From: Agapanthus africanus
Lineage: Eukaryota; Streptophyta; Magnoliopsida; Asparagales; Amaryllidaceae
Direction: 5' to 3'
Assembly (NCBI GenBank): GCA_030015575.1
Contig: CM057339.1
Coordinates: 770,056,809 to 770,120,808, forward strand
DNA length: 64,000 nucleotides
The first letter of the stretch is position 1, and each line of letters starts with the position of its first letter. The notes under the pieces are model-generated. The model was not told where the DNA came from. It ran no database searches and saw only the letters and a program-made list of their open reading frames with translations. Positions 47,658 through 60,215 of the stretch are shown in pieces. The translations under genes were made by a program, and so were the position numbers.

Positions 47658-49650
47658 TGTAAGGATTCTTTAGCACCTTGCTTAGGGTTAGGGTTGCATC
47701 ACACATGCTATAACAAAAATTTAAGGGGTGCTAAACAATTCTAACCATGAATCGAACTAGAAAGTTAGGGTAACAACTAATTGTATCACATACAAACTAG
47801 TGTCTAATACTAAGTGAAGTGAATACAACCTTTGTAGACATCTTTTCTTGACTTCTTGGATCCTTGAGAGTTTGAACTGGCTCACTAGAGACCTTCTAAG
47901 TCCACGATGATCCACTCGAAGTGTTTTGCTCAAAGCTCCTTACTTCACTTGATCAATGAGGAAGTGGGCTAAACTAGTATAGAATGATGATGTGGTTTGT
48001 TTTCTCACTTCAAAACCCCTTCTTTTTATCTCACTCACTCACTAGAAATCTCAAGAGAGCATGAGAGATGAGGAAGAAGAAGATGACAAGCTTGAGCTCA
48101 TTTGTGATAATGATAGTTCTCAAGATAAATGAGAAAATGAAAATAGATATATGAGTCACACCCATATCCAAACCATGGTTAATAAATATCTAGATATTTT
48201 CATATGTGAGTTAAAGAGCAAATGAAATTAAACCATGGTTTTACTTTGGTCAAGTAAAGAATAGTGATGAAGAAAAATCAACCATGATTTAATCATTTCT
48301 TTTTCTCAATAATGAAAATACATATATGTATTTATCTGCCATGTGAGTCTTGCATTGCCATCTTTAGTGTATCAACAACCATGACACACATGTATGCATG
48401 TATGTATGCATTCACATCAACATGTGTATGTGCATACATGCACACACATCCAAATAGAAAATGTTTATATAAATGAGATAAAATTCAATATTAAATCAAC
48501 ACTGGATTTAATAAACCGGTCATATCTCATACGACCCGACCAATAGAAAACACCTGATTAAAATACGGTTTCATATACTCGCATTTAATCGAGCTCCCGC
48601 GCATATCTCATATGCACACCACATCGTTTCGCCTGAGCTAGGAAACTCCTGTGTGGGACTCTAAGACTCGTCAATACGCCGGCAGTAGGTGATGATCACA
48701 TCAAATACGCACAAGCCGCAAGCGGTCAGCTAAATGTAACGGCCACCCGGGTATTGAGCGATCAGAAGAAAAATAAGCGAATCTGTCAAAACTCCCATCG
48801 AGCCAACTGGCAACACTTACCGTACAGTCCGGTCTCTTCGTCAGATATGCTGCATATTGAGTCTAGGGAAGGAATCGTCGATCCCAATAACTCAATAAGT
48901 CATGCCGGTGTATGGCTCATAACAGATCGAGAAACTACTGATAACACTTATCAGTAAATCTCAGCAGCCCTGGCCAGGGACTTCCTGTTATAGCCAATCG
49001 AGTATAGCACAACATCAACTCCCAATACCGGAAGAGACGAAACCCCTCCTATCGCTCATTGCCTCCATGTGCCTCGGGACTGTACCTAAAATCCACCTGT
49101 TTGCACGACTCGGTAGAGCCGTGGTAGGGTGGAGATCAAAGTACGGTGGGAGGACACACAAGACTCCATGACGATCTCAGGTCTACAGACTAACCTGTAC
49201 CAGTGTCACCTGAGAACTGCTATCCGGCGTGAGATATAATACCACATAGGAGTTCTCGGCGAGTCCGTTTAGTGTACCCAGTCTTACTGAGCACCCGTAT
49301 ACAATCTTTGGTGTCACCACACCAGATGGATATGGGATCATCCATCGCCCATCATATGGGACAATAATGGTATACGCTAGTCTACTCTGGAATATCGACG
49401 CCATGTCTCGATACACCCACGACTAGGAACATTTCAAGGATATTCTTATAAACTACATATGTCCCACTAGTATGATCCACATCATAATCCCAGTAGTCAA
49501 GAAAATATCCTAAGGGCTTTATCAACGTGTATCAAATGAATAAAAGCATGATCAAGTGAACATGTCAAGATAAAGAGTAACCAGATAGCATACTATCATG
49601 TCGAGCAAGACTATCCTCTGAATATACATATATATACACATACCAGTACA

Positions 49651-51871
49651 TGTTAGTTGTATGTATGCCCTAGAGGCCAGTATTGTATAGATGATGTATA
49701 TTATATTGGATGCTTGGACATATATAGAGAGGACTTTCTTGCTCGTCATGATAGTATGCTATCTGGTTGCTCTTTACTTTAACATGTATACATGTCTCTT
49801 TATACTGTTTTATTGTTACATGTTGGTAAATCCCTTAGGATGTGTACTTGACTACCTGGACTATGATGCGGATCATACTAGTGGGGACATGGTAGTCCAT
49901 AAGTATATCCTTCAAGGTCCCTAGTCGTGGGTGTATCGAGACGGGGCATCGATATACCAGAGTAGACTAGCGTATACGCTTCTCGACCCATGAGATGGGC
50001 GATAGATGATCCCATATCCATTGGTGTTTGACATCAGAGATGGTATACGGGTGCTCAGTGGAGACTAGGTACACTGGACGGACTCGCCGAGAACTCCCAG
50101 ATGGTATTATACCTCACGTCAGATGGCAGTTCTCTGGTGACACTTGTGCAAGTTAGTCTGTAGACCCGAGATCGTCATAGAGTCTTGTGTGATTCCCACT
50201 GTGCTTTGATTTTCACTTTACCACGTCCATGAGGGCGTGCAAAACGGTGGTTTTTGGGTACAGTCCCGAGTCACATGGAGGCAATGAGCGATATGAGGGG
50301 TTTCGTCTCTCCCGGTATTGGGGGTTGATGGTGCGCTGTGCTCGATTGGCCGTAACAGGGAAGTCCTTGGCCAGGGCTGATTAGAGATTTACTGGTAAGT
50401 GTTACCAGTAGTTTCTCGACCCGTTATGAGCCTCACATCGGCACGACTTATCGGTTATTGGGGTCTGACGTTAACCACCCCTAGACTTGATATGCGACAT
50501 ATCAGACGAGGAGACCGGACTGTACGGGAAGTGTTACCGGCTGGCTTTCACAGGAGTTGGAGCGGGCTTGCTTGCTGATCTTCTGATCGCTCAATACCCG
50601 GGTAGCCGTTACGTCCAGCTAGTACCGCTGACGGCTTGTGGGTGCATGATGTGATCATCACCTACTGCCGGCGTATTGATGAGTCTTTAGAGTCCTACAC
50701 AGAGGTTTTACTGGCTCAGGCAAAATGAAATAGGAGCACGTATGTGATATGTGCGAGACCGAGAATAAATGCGAGTATGTGATACCGTATTCTATTCTCA
50801 CGACTTTTTGTATCGCAAAGGTTATATATGACATGACCAGGTTATCGAATCAAGTGTTGATTCGATAAGTCGATACGATGGATGTTAGCCGGTTATATGA
50901 GATGTGACCGGATTATTAAGTCAAGTGTTGATTTAATAATTAAGTGTATAATTGTATATTAGATATACTAATTTACATTTGCTAACACTTGTTCACTTTA
51001 GGGTTTTTCTCACATGCACACTATTTTAACATGTATATGATATATGTTAAAATGTGTTATCATATTGTATCATGGTTGATGATACACATGACTTGTGTGT
51101 ATGAGACATACACCATTCTATGTATTATGATGGGTTAAGATTATTTAAGATAATTATAAAATTAGTGGATTTTTGGAATGAGCATGAAGCTTGTAGAAGC
51201 TTAACTTGCTTTGACAAAGTCTACTAGGTTTGTCTTTACCTTAGAATCCTTTTAACCCAACCATAATCAATTAGCTATGGTTATGGCTCTTCAAGGGTTA
51301 GTATATGATACTCACTCACCATGGTTACTCTTCTCACTTGATCATTATCCTCATCTCTTTCTTTTCTTCTTCTTCTTCATTTTGTGAAAAGAAAGAAAAG
51401 AAAACTAGGGTTTGATCTAAAGTGAGAAACAAAGTGAGAAACAAAAATCCAAAGAGAACCCACTTCCTATTTCTCCATCCTCTTTAAGACTAGCACTCTT
51501 GTATAGGGTGTTTCCTTCACTAATTCTCAAATTAGTGAAGTAGGAGCTTGAGTCGGAATTCCCTCGACGTAGATCATCTTCGGCCTCGGAGACTTTAAGC
51601 AAAGTCGCATCCCACGTGTCGTGAAGCCATGCAAGAGCCCGAAAGAACCTTGATCGCAGCGAAGGGACTTCATCAAGGAGCTTTAGAAGCGAAGGACCGA
51701 TCTACAAAGGTTGTATTTCGTATTCCCTTTAGAGTAAAGATGTTTACTTGCTTATTGTTTCGCCTAAACTCTAGTTAACGATCTTGCTTAGTGTTATTTG
51801 GCACATAAAATTTTAATTTTGGCATGATCGATGCCTTGTTGAGCCCCGTTAGTGTGCCTAGTAACCCTACA
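49651..51871 (+). repeat. 5' LTR of copia E (2,221 bp)
   Basis: It starts TGTTAGTTGTATG and ends GTAACCCTACA. It holds two strong hairpins near 50842-50870 and 50922-50954, both built on TCA-AGTGT-TGA. Stretches resemble the F and G LTRs, so the three are related. Confidence 0.95.
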
Positions 51872-51886
51872 GTAGTATCAGAGCCT
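51872..51886 (+). other. Primer-binding site of copia E (tRNA-iMet)
   Basis: TAGTATCAGAGCC follows the LTR end; plant initiator-tRNA primer sites read TGGTATCAGAGC. The match starts one to two bases after the LTR, as expected. Confidence 0.85.
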
Positions 51887-52071
51887 AGCTAGAGCATTAG
51901 GCGATGTGTTAACGAAGTTAAAACTCCGAACGAACCCGACAACGTCGAAATGAAACCCTCTCTGTACATTTTTTCAAATCTGTGATTTTTCTGAATTAAA
52001 AATACATAAAAAATTCAGCAGGGTTTTCTAAGCAATACTATGCAAAACGATCACCTGAACCGTACGGACGA

Positions 52072-52115
52072 CCGCGGTTCCGCGACAATTCCCTGCTTGT
52101 GCCGCGGAACCGCGG
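52072..52115 (+). other. GC-rich hairpin in the copia E leader
   Basis: The left arm CCGCGGTTCCGCG pairs perfectly over 13 bp with the right arm CGCGGAACCGCGG, around an 18-base loop. It stands out in AT-rich surroundings, about 200 bases after the primer site, where retroelement packaging or dimer signals often lie. The role is inferred. Confidence 0.7.
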
Positions 52116-53599
52116 CAGTAAAGTGACATCAGCATATTTTGTTTGCACAGTAATGTTTAATTCTTCTGTTGGATTTTTATGGGATTTTTAATTCTGACTC
52201 AAGTGTTGAGTTTTCAGGGGTTCATTTTATAATCGTCGATTCGATCGGAGAATTTAATTTTGTTTTTTTATTCCGGATAATTTAGAAAGTATTAAAATGT
52301 TCGAACGGATATCATTAACTCAATTTTTCCCGGCACGAAAAACATTCAAGTGTTGAATTTTTCTCGGGTTTAATTATTTCGGAAAAACGTGCAAGAAATA
52401 TGACGGACCCTCTAGAAGACAACAAACCTTAACTCGATTATGTGACCGTCTTGAACTGCCCTTTGAACCTTAGGGTTTGGGGCAGTACGGCGTGCCACAT
52501 GTGAGGCGTTGGCTTGACCCTTCTACGGCTGGACCGTTGCTACTGTGACGTATTCTGGAATCTTTAAACTCCGCTCAAGTGTTGAGCTATTATGGAAATC
52601 TTGAGTATTTGATTATTCGATCAGAAAGTTTAATACTGTCTATTTATCTGGAATGTGATACAATATGTGGAATTCATACATGTTAGGCATGAAATGCGAA
52701 ATATGTGATATTTCGGATTTACGATGTCTAAAGAGATTGTGGATTCCAAATGTTGTAGTTTTACACTTTCTTTTCTGTGACCGTAAGTGTAATATGTGAT
52801 ATCGCCGGTTTCGTTGCTATATGTCAACGACAATTGGGATGCGCATATTTACTTACGTTGATGACGTGATGTTCTGTGTTGCTGGATATGTTATATTGGA
52901 TCGTCGCGTTCTGAATAGCCGGGGTTTTTTATGTGAGATGAGAGTTTTTATTTTCATTCATGTAAAATTTAAATGTATGTAATATTCTTTTATTGGGGCA
53001 CTTCCGAGTCGAGGTTGATGTCACCATTTGTATATTATTTACTTTTCCGCACTAGGATAGACCCAAGGAGGGGAGCACAAGTAACCGGGTTCTAGGGTCC
53101 AGTGGGAGACCAACTCGAGGAGTCGAGTCCGGGTCTCCTAACTCTAGAATTGGTAGGGTTGCTTGCCGCTCTCGTAGGGGTCTAGGGGTGTGGGTTTGGC
53201 TATTCGTCGCGACCGTGGAATCCGTGTTTTATAGAGGCTCAAGATAAAACACGGACGTCCTAGTATATCCAATGTTTCATATATTTCTTCTGCTGCGATA
53301 TCTGTGATGTGATCATTTGATGTTCTGTGATAAATACTGTATATAGTATATATGATATATTATATAGACGTTACTTATGTTTTACACCCGCGCTAGCCCT
53401 GCCCTGCTCTGCCGTTAGTTACCTAACCTAACGGTGCACGAGGGGACATCGAGGCGAATGCGGATGGCATAAGTGTACGTCGTATTTATCTGTGATGTTT
53501 AGGTGACTTAAATGATGGGACTTCATTAATGTGATTAATGAAATAAAAGAAACCTAAAAGATGTTGTAGAATCAAATTTTCAAATAAAAGGGTAGCTAC

Positions 53600-53844
53600 A
53601 GTTTTGCTTTGCATAGCGGTATATATGATATACCCTGCACCTTATTCGATGGGGAAAGAGCCGAGATCCCTTCACCGGGAGTGACCTCTTTAGCAAAACT
53701 GGCAGATGCTACAACACTCGGTTTGACTTTTGACTGCTTTTGGAGTTTTGCTTTGCATAGTGATGTATATGATATATCCTGCACCTTATTCCATAAGGAA
53801 AGAGCCGAGATCCCTTCACCGGGAGTGACCTCTTTAGCAAAACT
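53600..53844 (+). repeat. Duplicated 100-bp block with inverted ends
   Basis: Copies at 53600-53700 and 53744-53844 each begin AGTTTTGCT and end AGCAAAACT, a perfect 9-bp inverted pair. The inside is almost identical (GAGCCGAGATCCCTTCACC). The copies are spaced 144 bp. Confidence 0.85.
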
Positions 53845-54595
53845 AATAAAAGCCTCAAAATCACTCCATTTCAAAATTCACTTGATTCTACGACGATATC
53901 AAGTTCATTACGCTCATGGTTTTCTGAAAAACCTGTGTAGCCCTCCGTCATTTCAGATAAAAACTAGTTAGTATTCGTGCTACGTTTGTTGACTATGTTA
54001 AGACGTAGTGTGCGGTAGCTAATTAGTACTTATCTGCTAAAACATGAGATGTGATTGGATTAGGGTAGTTGTATGACTTTATTGACTATGTTAAGGGTCG
54101 TGCAGGTGGGTTTAATTCAATCGGAAAATGACGGGTTGAACTTGACTAGCAATTATGATTTGTTGACTATGTTAAGGTCATAAATTGCTAGGGGAAAAAT
54201 ATTATCGGGAATTTCAAGTGTTGAGATTTGCAATGAGATTGCATACCTTCTATGAGATAGTTGGATCCCGATACCCACTGCGAGTAATTGTTACTCCCGG
54301 GAGAGTTTTACACAGGACAATTAGCCGATCAAGTAGGTGTCTAGAAAGGTGTCAACGGGGTTACGCCTCTGGGAAAACGAGGTTTACTATAATTAGGTCC
54401 GTGCGAAAGCACGGGGAACCTCCCTCAAAGTACCGACACTGGCCTGGCTGAAAGATTGGCGAAGTTGTAGGGTGTAATTAATCCCGGCTAGTCTTTCCTT
54501 TTAGGGTTTGAAGGAAGATTTGATAAAAAACAGTGGGAGCCATCCTGATTAGATAAGATAATAACCAATCTGATCTTGCAAGAGCATACGCTAAA

Positions 54596-57500
54596 GTGTT
54601 TTCTTCTCTCTCTCTCCAGGTAGCGACCATATCATGCCTTAATAAAGATAATAATATGGATGTATTGACCGAACCCGCATGTTATACTGTGCTGGGGAAC
54701 GTTGGTTCCGTTCTTTCTTATAAGAGTTATAAGACTGATCAGGATATAGGGGAATACCAGGATTCCCATGCCACCCGAATGAAGAAAGTACATGTTGATG
54801 CATTTTCTTCGGGTGTGTTCGTTACTGAGAACTGTTTCTCCATTTGCTCTACGTCCTGGGTATTGGATACCGGGTCAGGATCCCATATATGTAATCAGTT
54901 GCATGGGCTTAGGAAAGGTAGAGAACTTGGAGAAGGTGATAAAGATATAAGGGTTGGAAATGGTGCAATTGTTGCAGCTAAAACCGTCGGGGAATATCAC
55001 CTTGTATTGCCAACTGGTAATACATTGATTCTGAACGAATGCTATTTCATGCCGAACCTGATATGCAACATTATATCGGTTTCTTTGTTGAGTAAAGAGG
55101 GATATAATTTTGTATTACAGGATAATGTTATGAACATTTTCCTTAACCAAAAGTTGGTTGGACCAGACACGTTGTGCAATGGCATTTATGTTCTAAATCA
55201 ATCTACAGTTCTGAGCATAACAAACACACACAAAAGGAAGAGTTCAGAACTGAACGAATCCTTCTTATGGCATTGTAGACTCGGTCATATAAATGCGACA
55301 CGGCTAGCTAAGTTGCATAAGGATGGATACTTGAAACCGTTCGAATTTTCATCTTATGACACTTGCCAGTCATGTCTCAAAGGCAAAATGACCAAAACTC
55401 CGTTTACGGGACACGGAGAAAGAGTTACCGAACTCTTGGGACTGATACATAGTGATGTATGCGGTCCCATGTCTACACATGCCAGGGATGGTTCTTCGTA
55501 CTTCATTACATTCACTGACGATCTCTCTAGATTCGGATATGTGTTCCTGATGAAACACAAATCAGAAGCTTTTGAGAAATTTAGAGAATATAAACAAGAA
55601 GTCGAGAACCAAACCGAAAAAAGTATTAAAATCCTACGATCTGATCGAGGAGGTGAATACTTGAGCAATGAATTCCTGGACTTCCTAAAAGAGAATGGGA
55701 TTCTCTCTCAGCTGACTCCTCCATATACACCATAGCACAACGGTGTATCGGAACGGAGGAATCGCACCCTATTAGATATGGTGCGCTCGATGATGAGTAC
55801 AGCTGAGTTACCTATTTCCTTCTGGGGTTATGCGCTTGGGACAACAACATACCTATTGAATCAAGTTCCGTCTAAATCTGTATCTACCACACCATATGAG
55901 ATATGGAGTGGGAAGAGACCATATTTTAAACGAGTTAAGATATGGGGTTGTCCGGCCTATGTCAAAAGGCAAAATCCAGACAAACTCGAGGCACGATCAG
56001 TTCTTTGCAAGTTTGTGGGATATCCTAAGAATTCCCAAGGATATTTTTTCTACCACGCTGAAGAACAAAAAGTGTTTGTTTCTCAATATGCCACCTTTTT
56101 GGAAAAGGAATTTCTTGCAAAAGAAATTAGTGGCAAAGTGGTAGAGCTGGAAGAGGTTCCAGATACACAAACTGCAACTGAAGATTTAGTGGAACCAAAG
56201 GATTCGGTAGTTCCCAACGAACCTCGGCCTCTCCGCCGATCTAGTAGGGTTCCTCACCCACCTGAGAGATACTACGGTTTTCTCATGGATGGTGGGAGTG
56301 AGGATTGCATCATGGTTGATGATGACCCAACTAGCTTCGAGCAGGCCATCACGAGTGGAGACTCAGTGAAATGGCTGGATGCAATGCGGTCCGAGATGGA
56401 ATCCATGTACACCAACAAAGTGTGTACTTTGGAAGTTGCTCGTGAAGGGGTAAAACCCATTGGGAGCAAGTGGATCTTCAAGAAAAAACTTGGTGTAGAT
56501 GGGAAAGTGGAGAATTTCAAAGCTAGACTTGTAGCAAAAGGTTTTCGTCAAAGACCAGGTGTGGACTATGACGAAACCTTTTCTCCAGTGGCTATGCTTA
56601 AATCCATCCGGATCATGCTTGCCATCGCTGCATATCATGACTACGAAATCTGGCAAATGGATGTTAAGACCGCCTTTCTAAATGGTGATTTAGAAGAATG
56701 CGTGTACATGACTCAGCCAGAGGGCTTCGTAGATAGTGGGAGCAGCGGGAAGGTGTGCAAGCTACTTAAATCCATTTATGGATTGAAGCAAGCATCGCGG
56801 AGTTGGAACATCTGCTTTGACGTCGTTATCAAAGAGTTTGATTTCGTCAAAAACGTAGATGAACCTTATATCTACAAGAAGGCAGCAGAGAGTAAGGTTG
56901 TCTTCCTCGTATTGTACGTAGACGACATACTCTTGATAGGAAATGACATTCCTATGCTGCAATCGGTGAAGCTCTTCTTATCACAAAGATTCTCAATGAA
57001 AGATCTTGGTGATGCCTCATGCATATTGGGGATTAGGATCTATAGAGATAGATCTAAAAGGATATTGGGATTGTCCCAGTCCAGGTACATTGACACCATA
57101 CTAAAGAGGTTTAGTATGGAAGAGTCCAAACGTGGGTTTTTACCTACGATCTCAGGGCTCACTCTCTCCAAAGAGATGTCTCCCAAGACTGATTTGGAGA
57201 GAGCTCGCATGCAAGGGATACCCTATGCTTCGGCTGTAGGCTCTATCATGTACGTGATGCTATGTACCAGACCCGATGTAGCATACTCACTAAGTGTAGT
57301 GAGCAGGTATCAAGCCGATCCTGGAGAGAGTCACTGGACAGCTGTGAAGAGCATTCTCAAGTACTTACGAAGGACTAAAGAGATGCTCTTGGTGTATGGT
57401 AACGGAGAACTCCAAGTGGAGTCCTTTACCGATTCGAGCTTCCAGAGTGATAAGGACGACTCTAAGTCGCAGTTGGGATTTGTCTTTACCCTTTACGGAG

Positions 57501-57901
57501 GGGCGGTTAGCTGGAAGAGTTCCAAGCAGGAAACCGTGGCAGACTCGACGATGGAGGCTGAATACATCGCTGCCAACGATGCTGCCAAAGAGGCTGTCTG
57601 GATCAAGAAGTTCATTACTGAACTTGGAGTGGTTTCATCCATTGAGCATCCAATACCTTTGTATTGCGATAACAATGGAGCGGTGGCTTTAGCCAAGGAA
57701 CCCAGGTCCCATCAGCGATCCAGGCATATTCTGAGGCGGTATCACCTGATCCGGGAGATAGTTGATCGCCGGGAGATCGAGGTCAGGAAGGTTGACACGA
57801 AGAATAACACAGCGGATCCACTCACGAAGGCCATTCCCCAGATACAGTTTGAGAGACTCTTCGGGATGCTCGGTATGCGATACTACATCAGCTGGCCCTA
57901 G
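54596..57901 (+). pseudogene. Copia pol remains of E
   Basis: The protease shows LDTGSGSHI near 54860. The pre-integrase zinc region shows LWHCRLGHI and CQSCLKGK near 55265-55390. The integrase core shows HSDVCGPM and SDRGGEY near 55445-55660. Reverse transcriptase near 56380-57100 shows MDVKTAFLNGDLEECVY and LYVDDILLIGND. RNase H near 57400-57830 shows SWKSSKQETVADSTMEAEY and CDNNGAVALAKEP. The end MRYYISWP is followed by the purine-rich tract. The order PR-IN-RT-RH is that of Ty1/copia; motifs fit the Angela/TAR/Tork side. This is the best preserved pol of the window, with one or two breaks. Confidence 0.9.
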
Positions 57902-57903
57902 TG

Positions 57904-57915
57904 CAAGTGGGAGAT
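57904..57915 (+). other. Purine-rich tract of copia E
   Basis: CAAGTGGGAGAT lies directly before the 3' LTR start and is the expected primer for second-strand synthesis. The same tract is seen in F1 and G on the minus strand. Confidence 0.8.
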
Positions 57916-60134
57916 TGTTAGTTGTATGTATGCCCTAGAGGCCAGTATTGTACAGATGATGTATATTATATTGGATGCTTAGACATATATAGAGAGGACT
58001 TTCTTGCTCGTCATGATAGTATGCTATCTGGTTGCTCTTTACTTTAACATGTATACATGTCTCTTTATATTGTTTTATTGTTACATGTTGGTAAAGCCCT
58101 TAGGATGTGTACTTGACTACCTGGACTATGATGCAGATCATACTAGTAGGGACATGGTAGTCCATAAGTACATCCTTCAAGGTCCCTAGTCGTGGGTGTA
58201 TCGAGACGGGGCATCGATATACCAGAGTAGACTAGCGTATACGCTTCTCGACCCATGAGATGGGCGATGGATGATCCCATATCCATTGGTGTTTGACATC
58301 AGAGATGGTATACGGGTGCTCAGTGGAGACTGGGTACACTGGACGGACTCGCCGAGAACTCCCAGATGGTATTATACCTCACGTCAGATGGCAGTTCCTG
58401 GTGACACTTGTGCAGGTTAGTCTGTAGACCCGAGATCGTCATAGAGTCTTGTGTGATTCCCACTGTGCTTTGATTTCCACCTTACCACCTCCATGAGGGC
58501 GTGCAAAATGGTGGTTTTTGGGTACAGTCCCGAGTCACATGGAGGCAATGAGCGATAGGAGGGGTTTCGTCTCTCCCGGTATTGGGGGTTGATGTTGCGC
58601 TGTGCTCGATTGGCCGTAACAGGGAAGTCCCTGACCAGGGCTGATTAGAGATTTACTGGTAAGTGTTACCAGTAGTTTCTCGACCCATTATGAGCCTCAC
58701 ATCGGCACGACTTATCGGTTATTGAGGTCTGACGTTAACCACCCCTAGACTTGATATGCGACATATCAGACGAGGAGACCGGACTGTACGGGAAGTGTTA
58801 CCGGCTGGCTTTCACAGGAGTTGGAGCGGGCTTGCTGATCTTCTGATCGCTCAATACCCGGGTAGCCGTTACGTCCAGCTAGTACCGCTGACGGCTTGTG
58901 GGTGCGTGATGTGATCATCACCTACTGCCGGCGTATTGACGAGTCTTTAGAGTCCTACACAGAGGTTTTACTGGCTCAAGCAAAATGAAATAGGAGCACG
59001 TATGTGATATGTGCGAGACCGAGAATAAATGCGAGTATGTGATACCGTATTCTATTCTCACGACTTTTTGTATCGCAAAGGTTATATATGATATGACCAG
59101 GTTATCGAATCAAGTGTTGATTCGATAAGTCGATACGATGGATGTTAGCCGGTTATATGAGATATGACTGGATTATTAAGTCAAGTGTTGATTTAATAAT
59201 TAAGTGTATAATTGTATATTAGATATACTAATTTACATTTGCCAACACTTGTTCACTTTAGGGTTTTTCTCACATGCACACTATTTTAACATGTATATGA
59301 TATATGTTAAAATGTGTTATCATATTGTATCATGGTTGATGATACACATGACTTGTGTGTATGAGACATACACCATTCTATGTATTATGATGGGTTAAGA
59401 TTATTTAAGATAATTACAAAATTAGTGGATTTTTGGAATGAGCATGAAGCTTGTAGAAGCTTAACTTGCTTTGACAAAGTCTACTAGGTTTGTCTTTACC
59501 TTAGATTCCTTTTAACCCAACCATAATCAATTAGCTATGGTTATGGCTCTACAAAGGTTAGTATATGATACTTACTCACCATGGTTACTCTTCTCACTTG
59601 ATCATTATCCTCATCTCTTTCTTTTCTTCTTCTTCTTCTTCATTTTGTGAAAAGAAAGAAAAGAAAACTAGGGTTTGATCCAAAGTGAGAAACAAAGTGA
59701 GAAACAAAAATCCAAAGAGAACCCACTTCCTATTTCTCCATCCTCATCAAGACTAGCACTCTTGTATAGGGTGTTTCCTTCACTAATTCTCAAATTAGTG
59801 AAGTAGGAGCTTGAGTCGGAATTCCCTCAACGTAGATCATCTTCGGCCTCGAAGACTTCAAGCAAAGTCGCATCCCACGCGTCGTGAAGCCATGCAAGAG
59901 CCCGGAAGAACCTTGATCGCAGCGAAGGGACTTCATCAAGGAGTTTTAGAAGCGAAGGACCGATCTACAAAGGTTGTATTTCGTATTCCCTTTAGAGTAA
60001 AGATGTTTACTTGCTTATTGTTTCGCCTAAACTCTAGTTAACGATCTTGCTTAGTATTATTCGGCACATAAAATTTTAATTTTGGCATGGTCGATACCTT
60101 GTTGAGCCTCGTTAGTGTGCCTAGTAACCCTACA
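57916..60134 (+). repeat. 3' LTR of copia E (2,219 bp)
   Basis: Nearly the same as the 5' LTR, with scattered single differences and small indels. It ends CCCTACA and is followed by the target duplication GTACA and the rest of the F2 LTR. Confidence 0.95.
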
Positions 60135-60183
60135 GTACATACATTATCATATAATGGTCTCTAGGGCATACATATATCCAACA

Positions 60184-60215
60184 ACTTTTTCCAAGCTAAT
60201 TAACATTGATAACCC
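60184..60215 (-). repeat. Gypsy LTR X3 resumes briefly
   Basis: ACTTTTTCCAAGC to GATAACCCTG continues the gypsy LTR broken at 47657. It ends where a different gypsy LTR (H) starts. Confidence 0.8.

Larger units (their letters stand above)
51887..54595 (+). other. Leader region of copia E, no gag recognised
   Basis: This 2.7 kb between primer site and pol has no long open frame and no gag motif. It contains the GC hairpin, four TCA-AGTGT-TGA hairpins (52195-52212, 52343-52359, 52572-52588, 54209-54228), a duplicated 100-bp block (53601-53844) and three copies of TTGACTATGTTAAG near 53989, 54082 and 54163. Either gag has been lost or the family has a long noncoding leader and relies on others. 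Confidence 0.6.
49651..60134 (+). mobile_element. Ty1/copia element E with both LTRs, fossil
   Basis: Two 2.22 kb LTRs in direct orientation flank a primer-binding site, a 2.7 kb leader region, pol and a purine-rich tract. The target duplication GTACA occurs at 49646-49650 and 60135-60139. By eye the LTRs differ at roughly 30-40 of 2,220 positions, plus small indels, about 1.5-2 percent. At a rate of 1.3e-8 per site per year (a grass value, assumed) this is around 0.6-0.8 million years. gag is not recognisable and pol has one or two breaks, so the copy is dead, although its ends are whole. Confidence 0.93.
47658..60183 (-). mobile_element. Copia solo LTR F2, split by element E
   Basis: The pieces 47658-49650 and 60135-60183 together match the F1 LTR from end to end (TGTAAGGATTC ... 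ATATCCAACA). ACTTT flanks both sides (47653-47657 and 60184-60188), and without the insert the gypsy LTR reads GTGACTTTTTCC as in copies A and C. No F internal sequence is present, so this is a solo LTR, usually formed by recombination between the two LTRs of one element. Confidence 0.92.

Noticed and set aside
53041-53240. tRNA- or rRNA-like sequence
   Set aside because: Some GC-rich phrases look structured, but no cloverleaf or rRNA core motif could be found.
54185-54451. Frame of 88 codons in the copia E leader
   Set aside because: It has no gag motif, starts in noncoding repeats and lacks similarity to known copia gag as far as I can judge.
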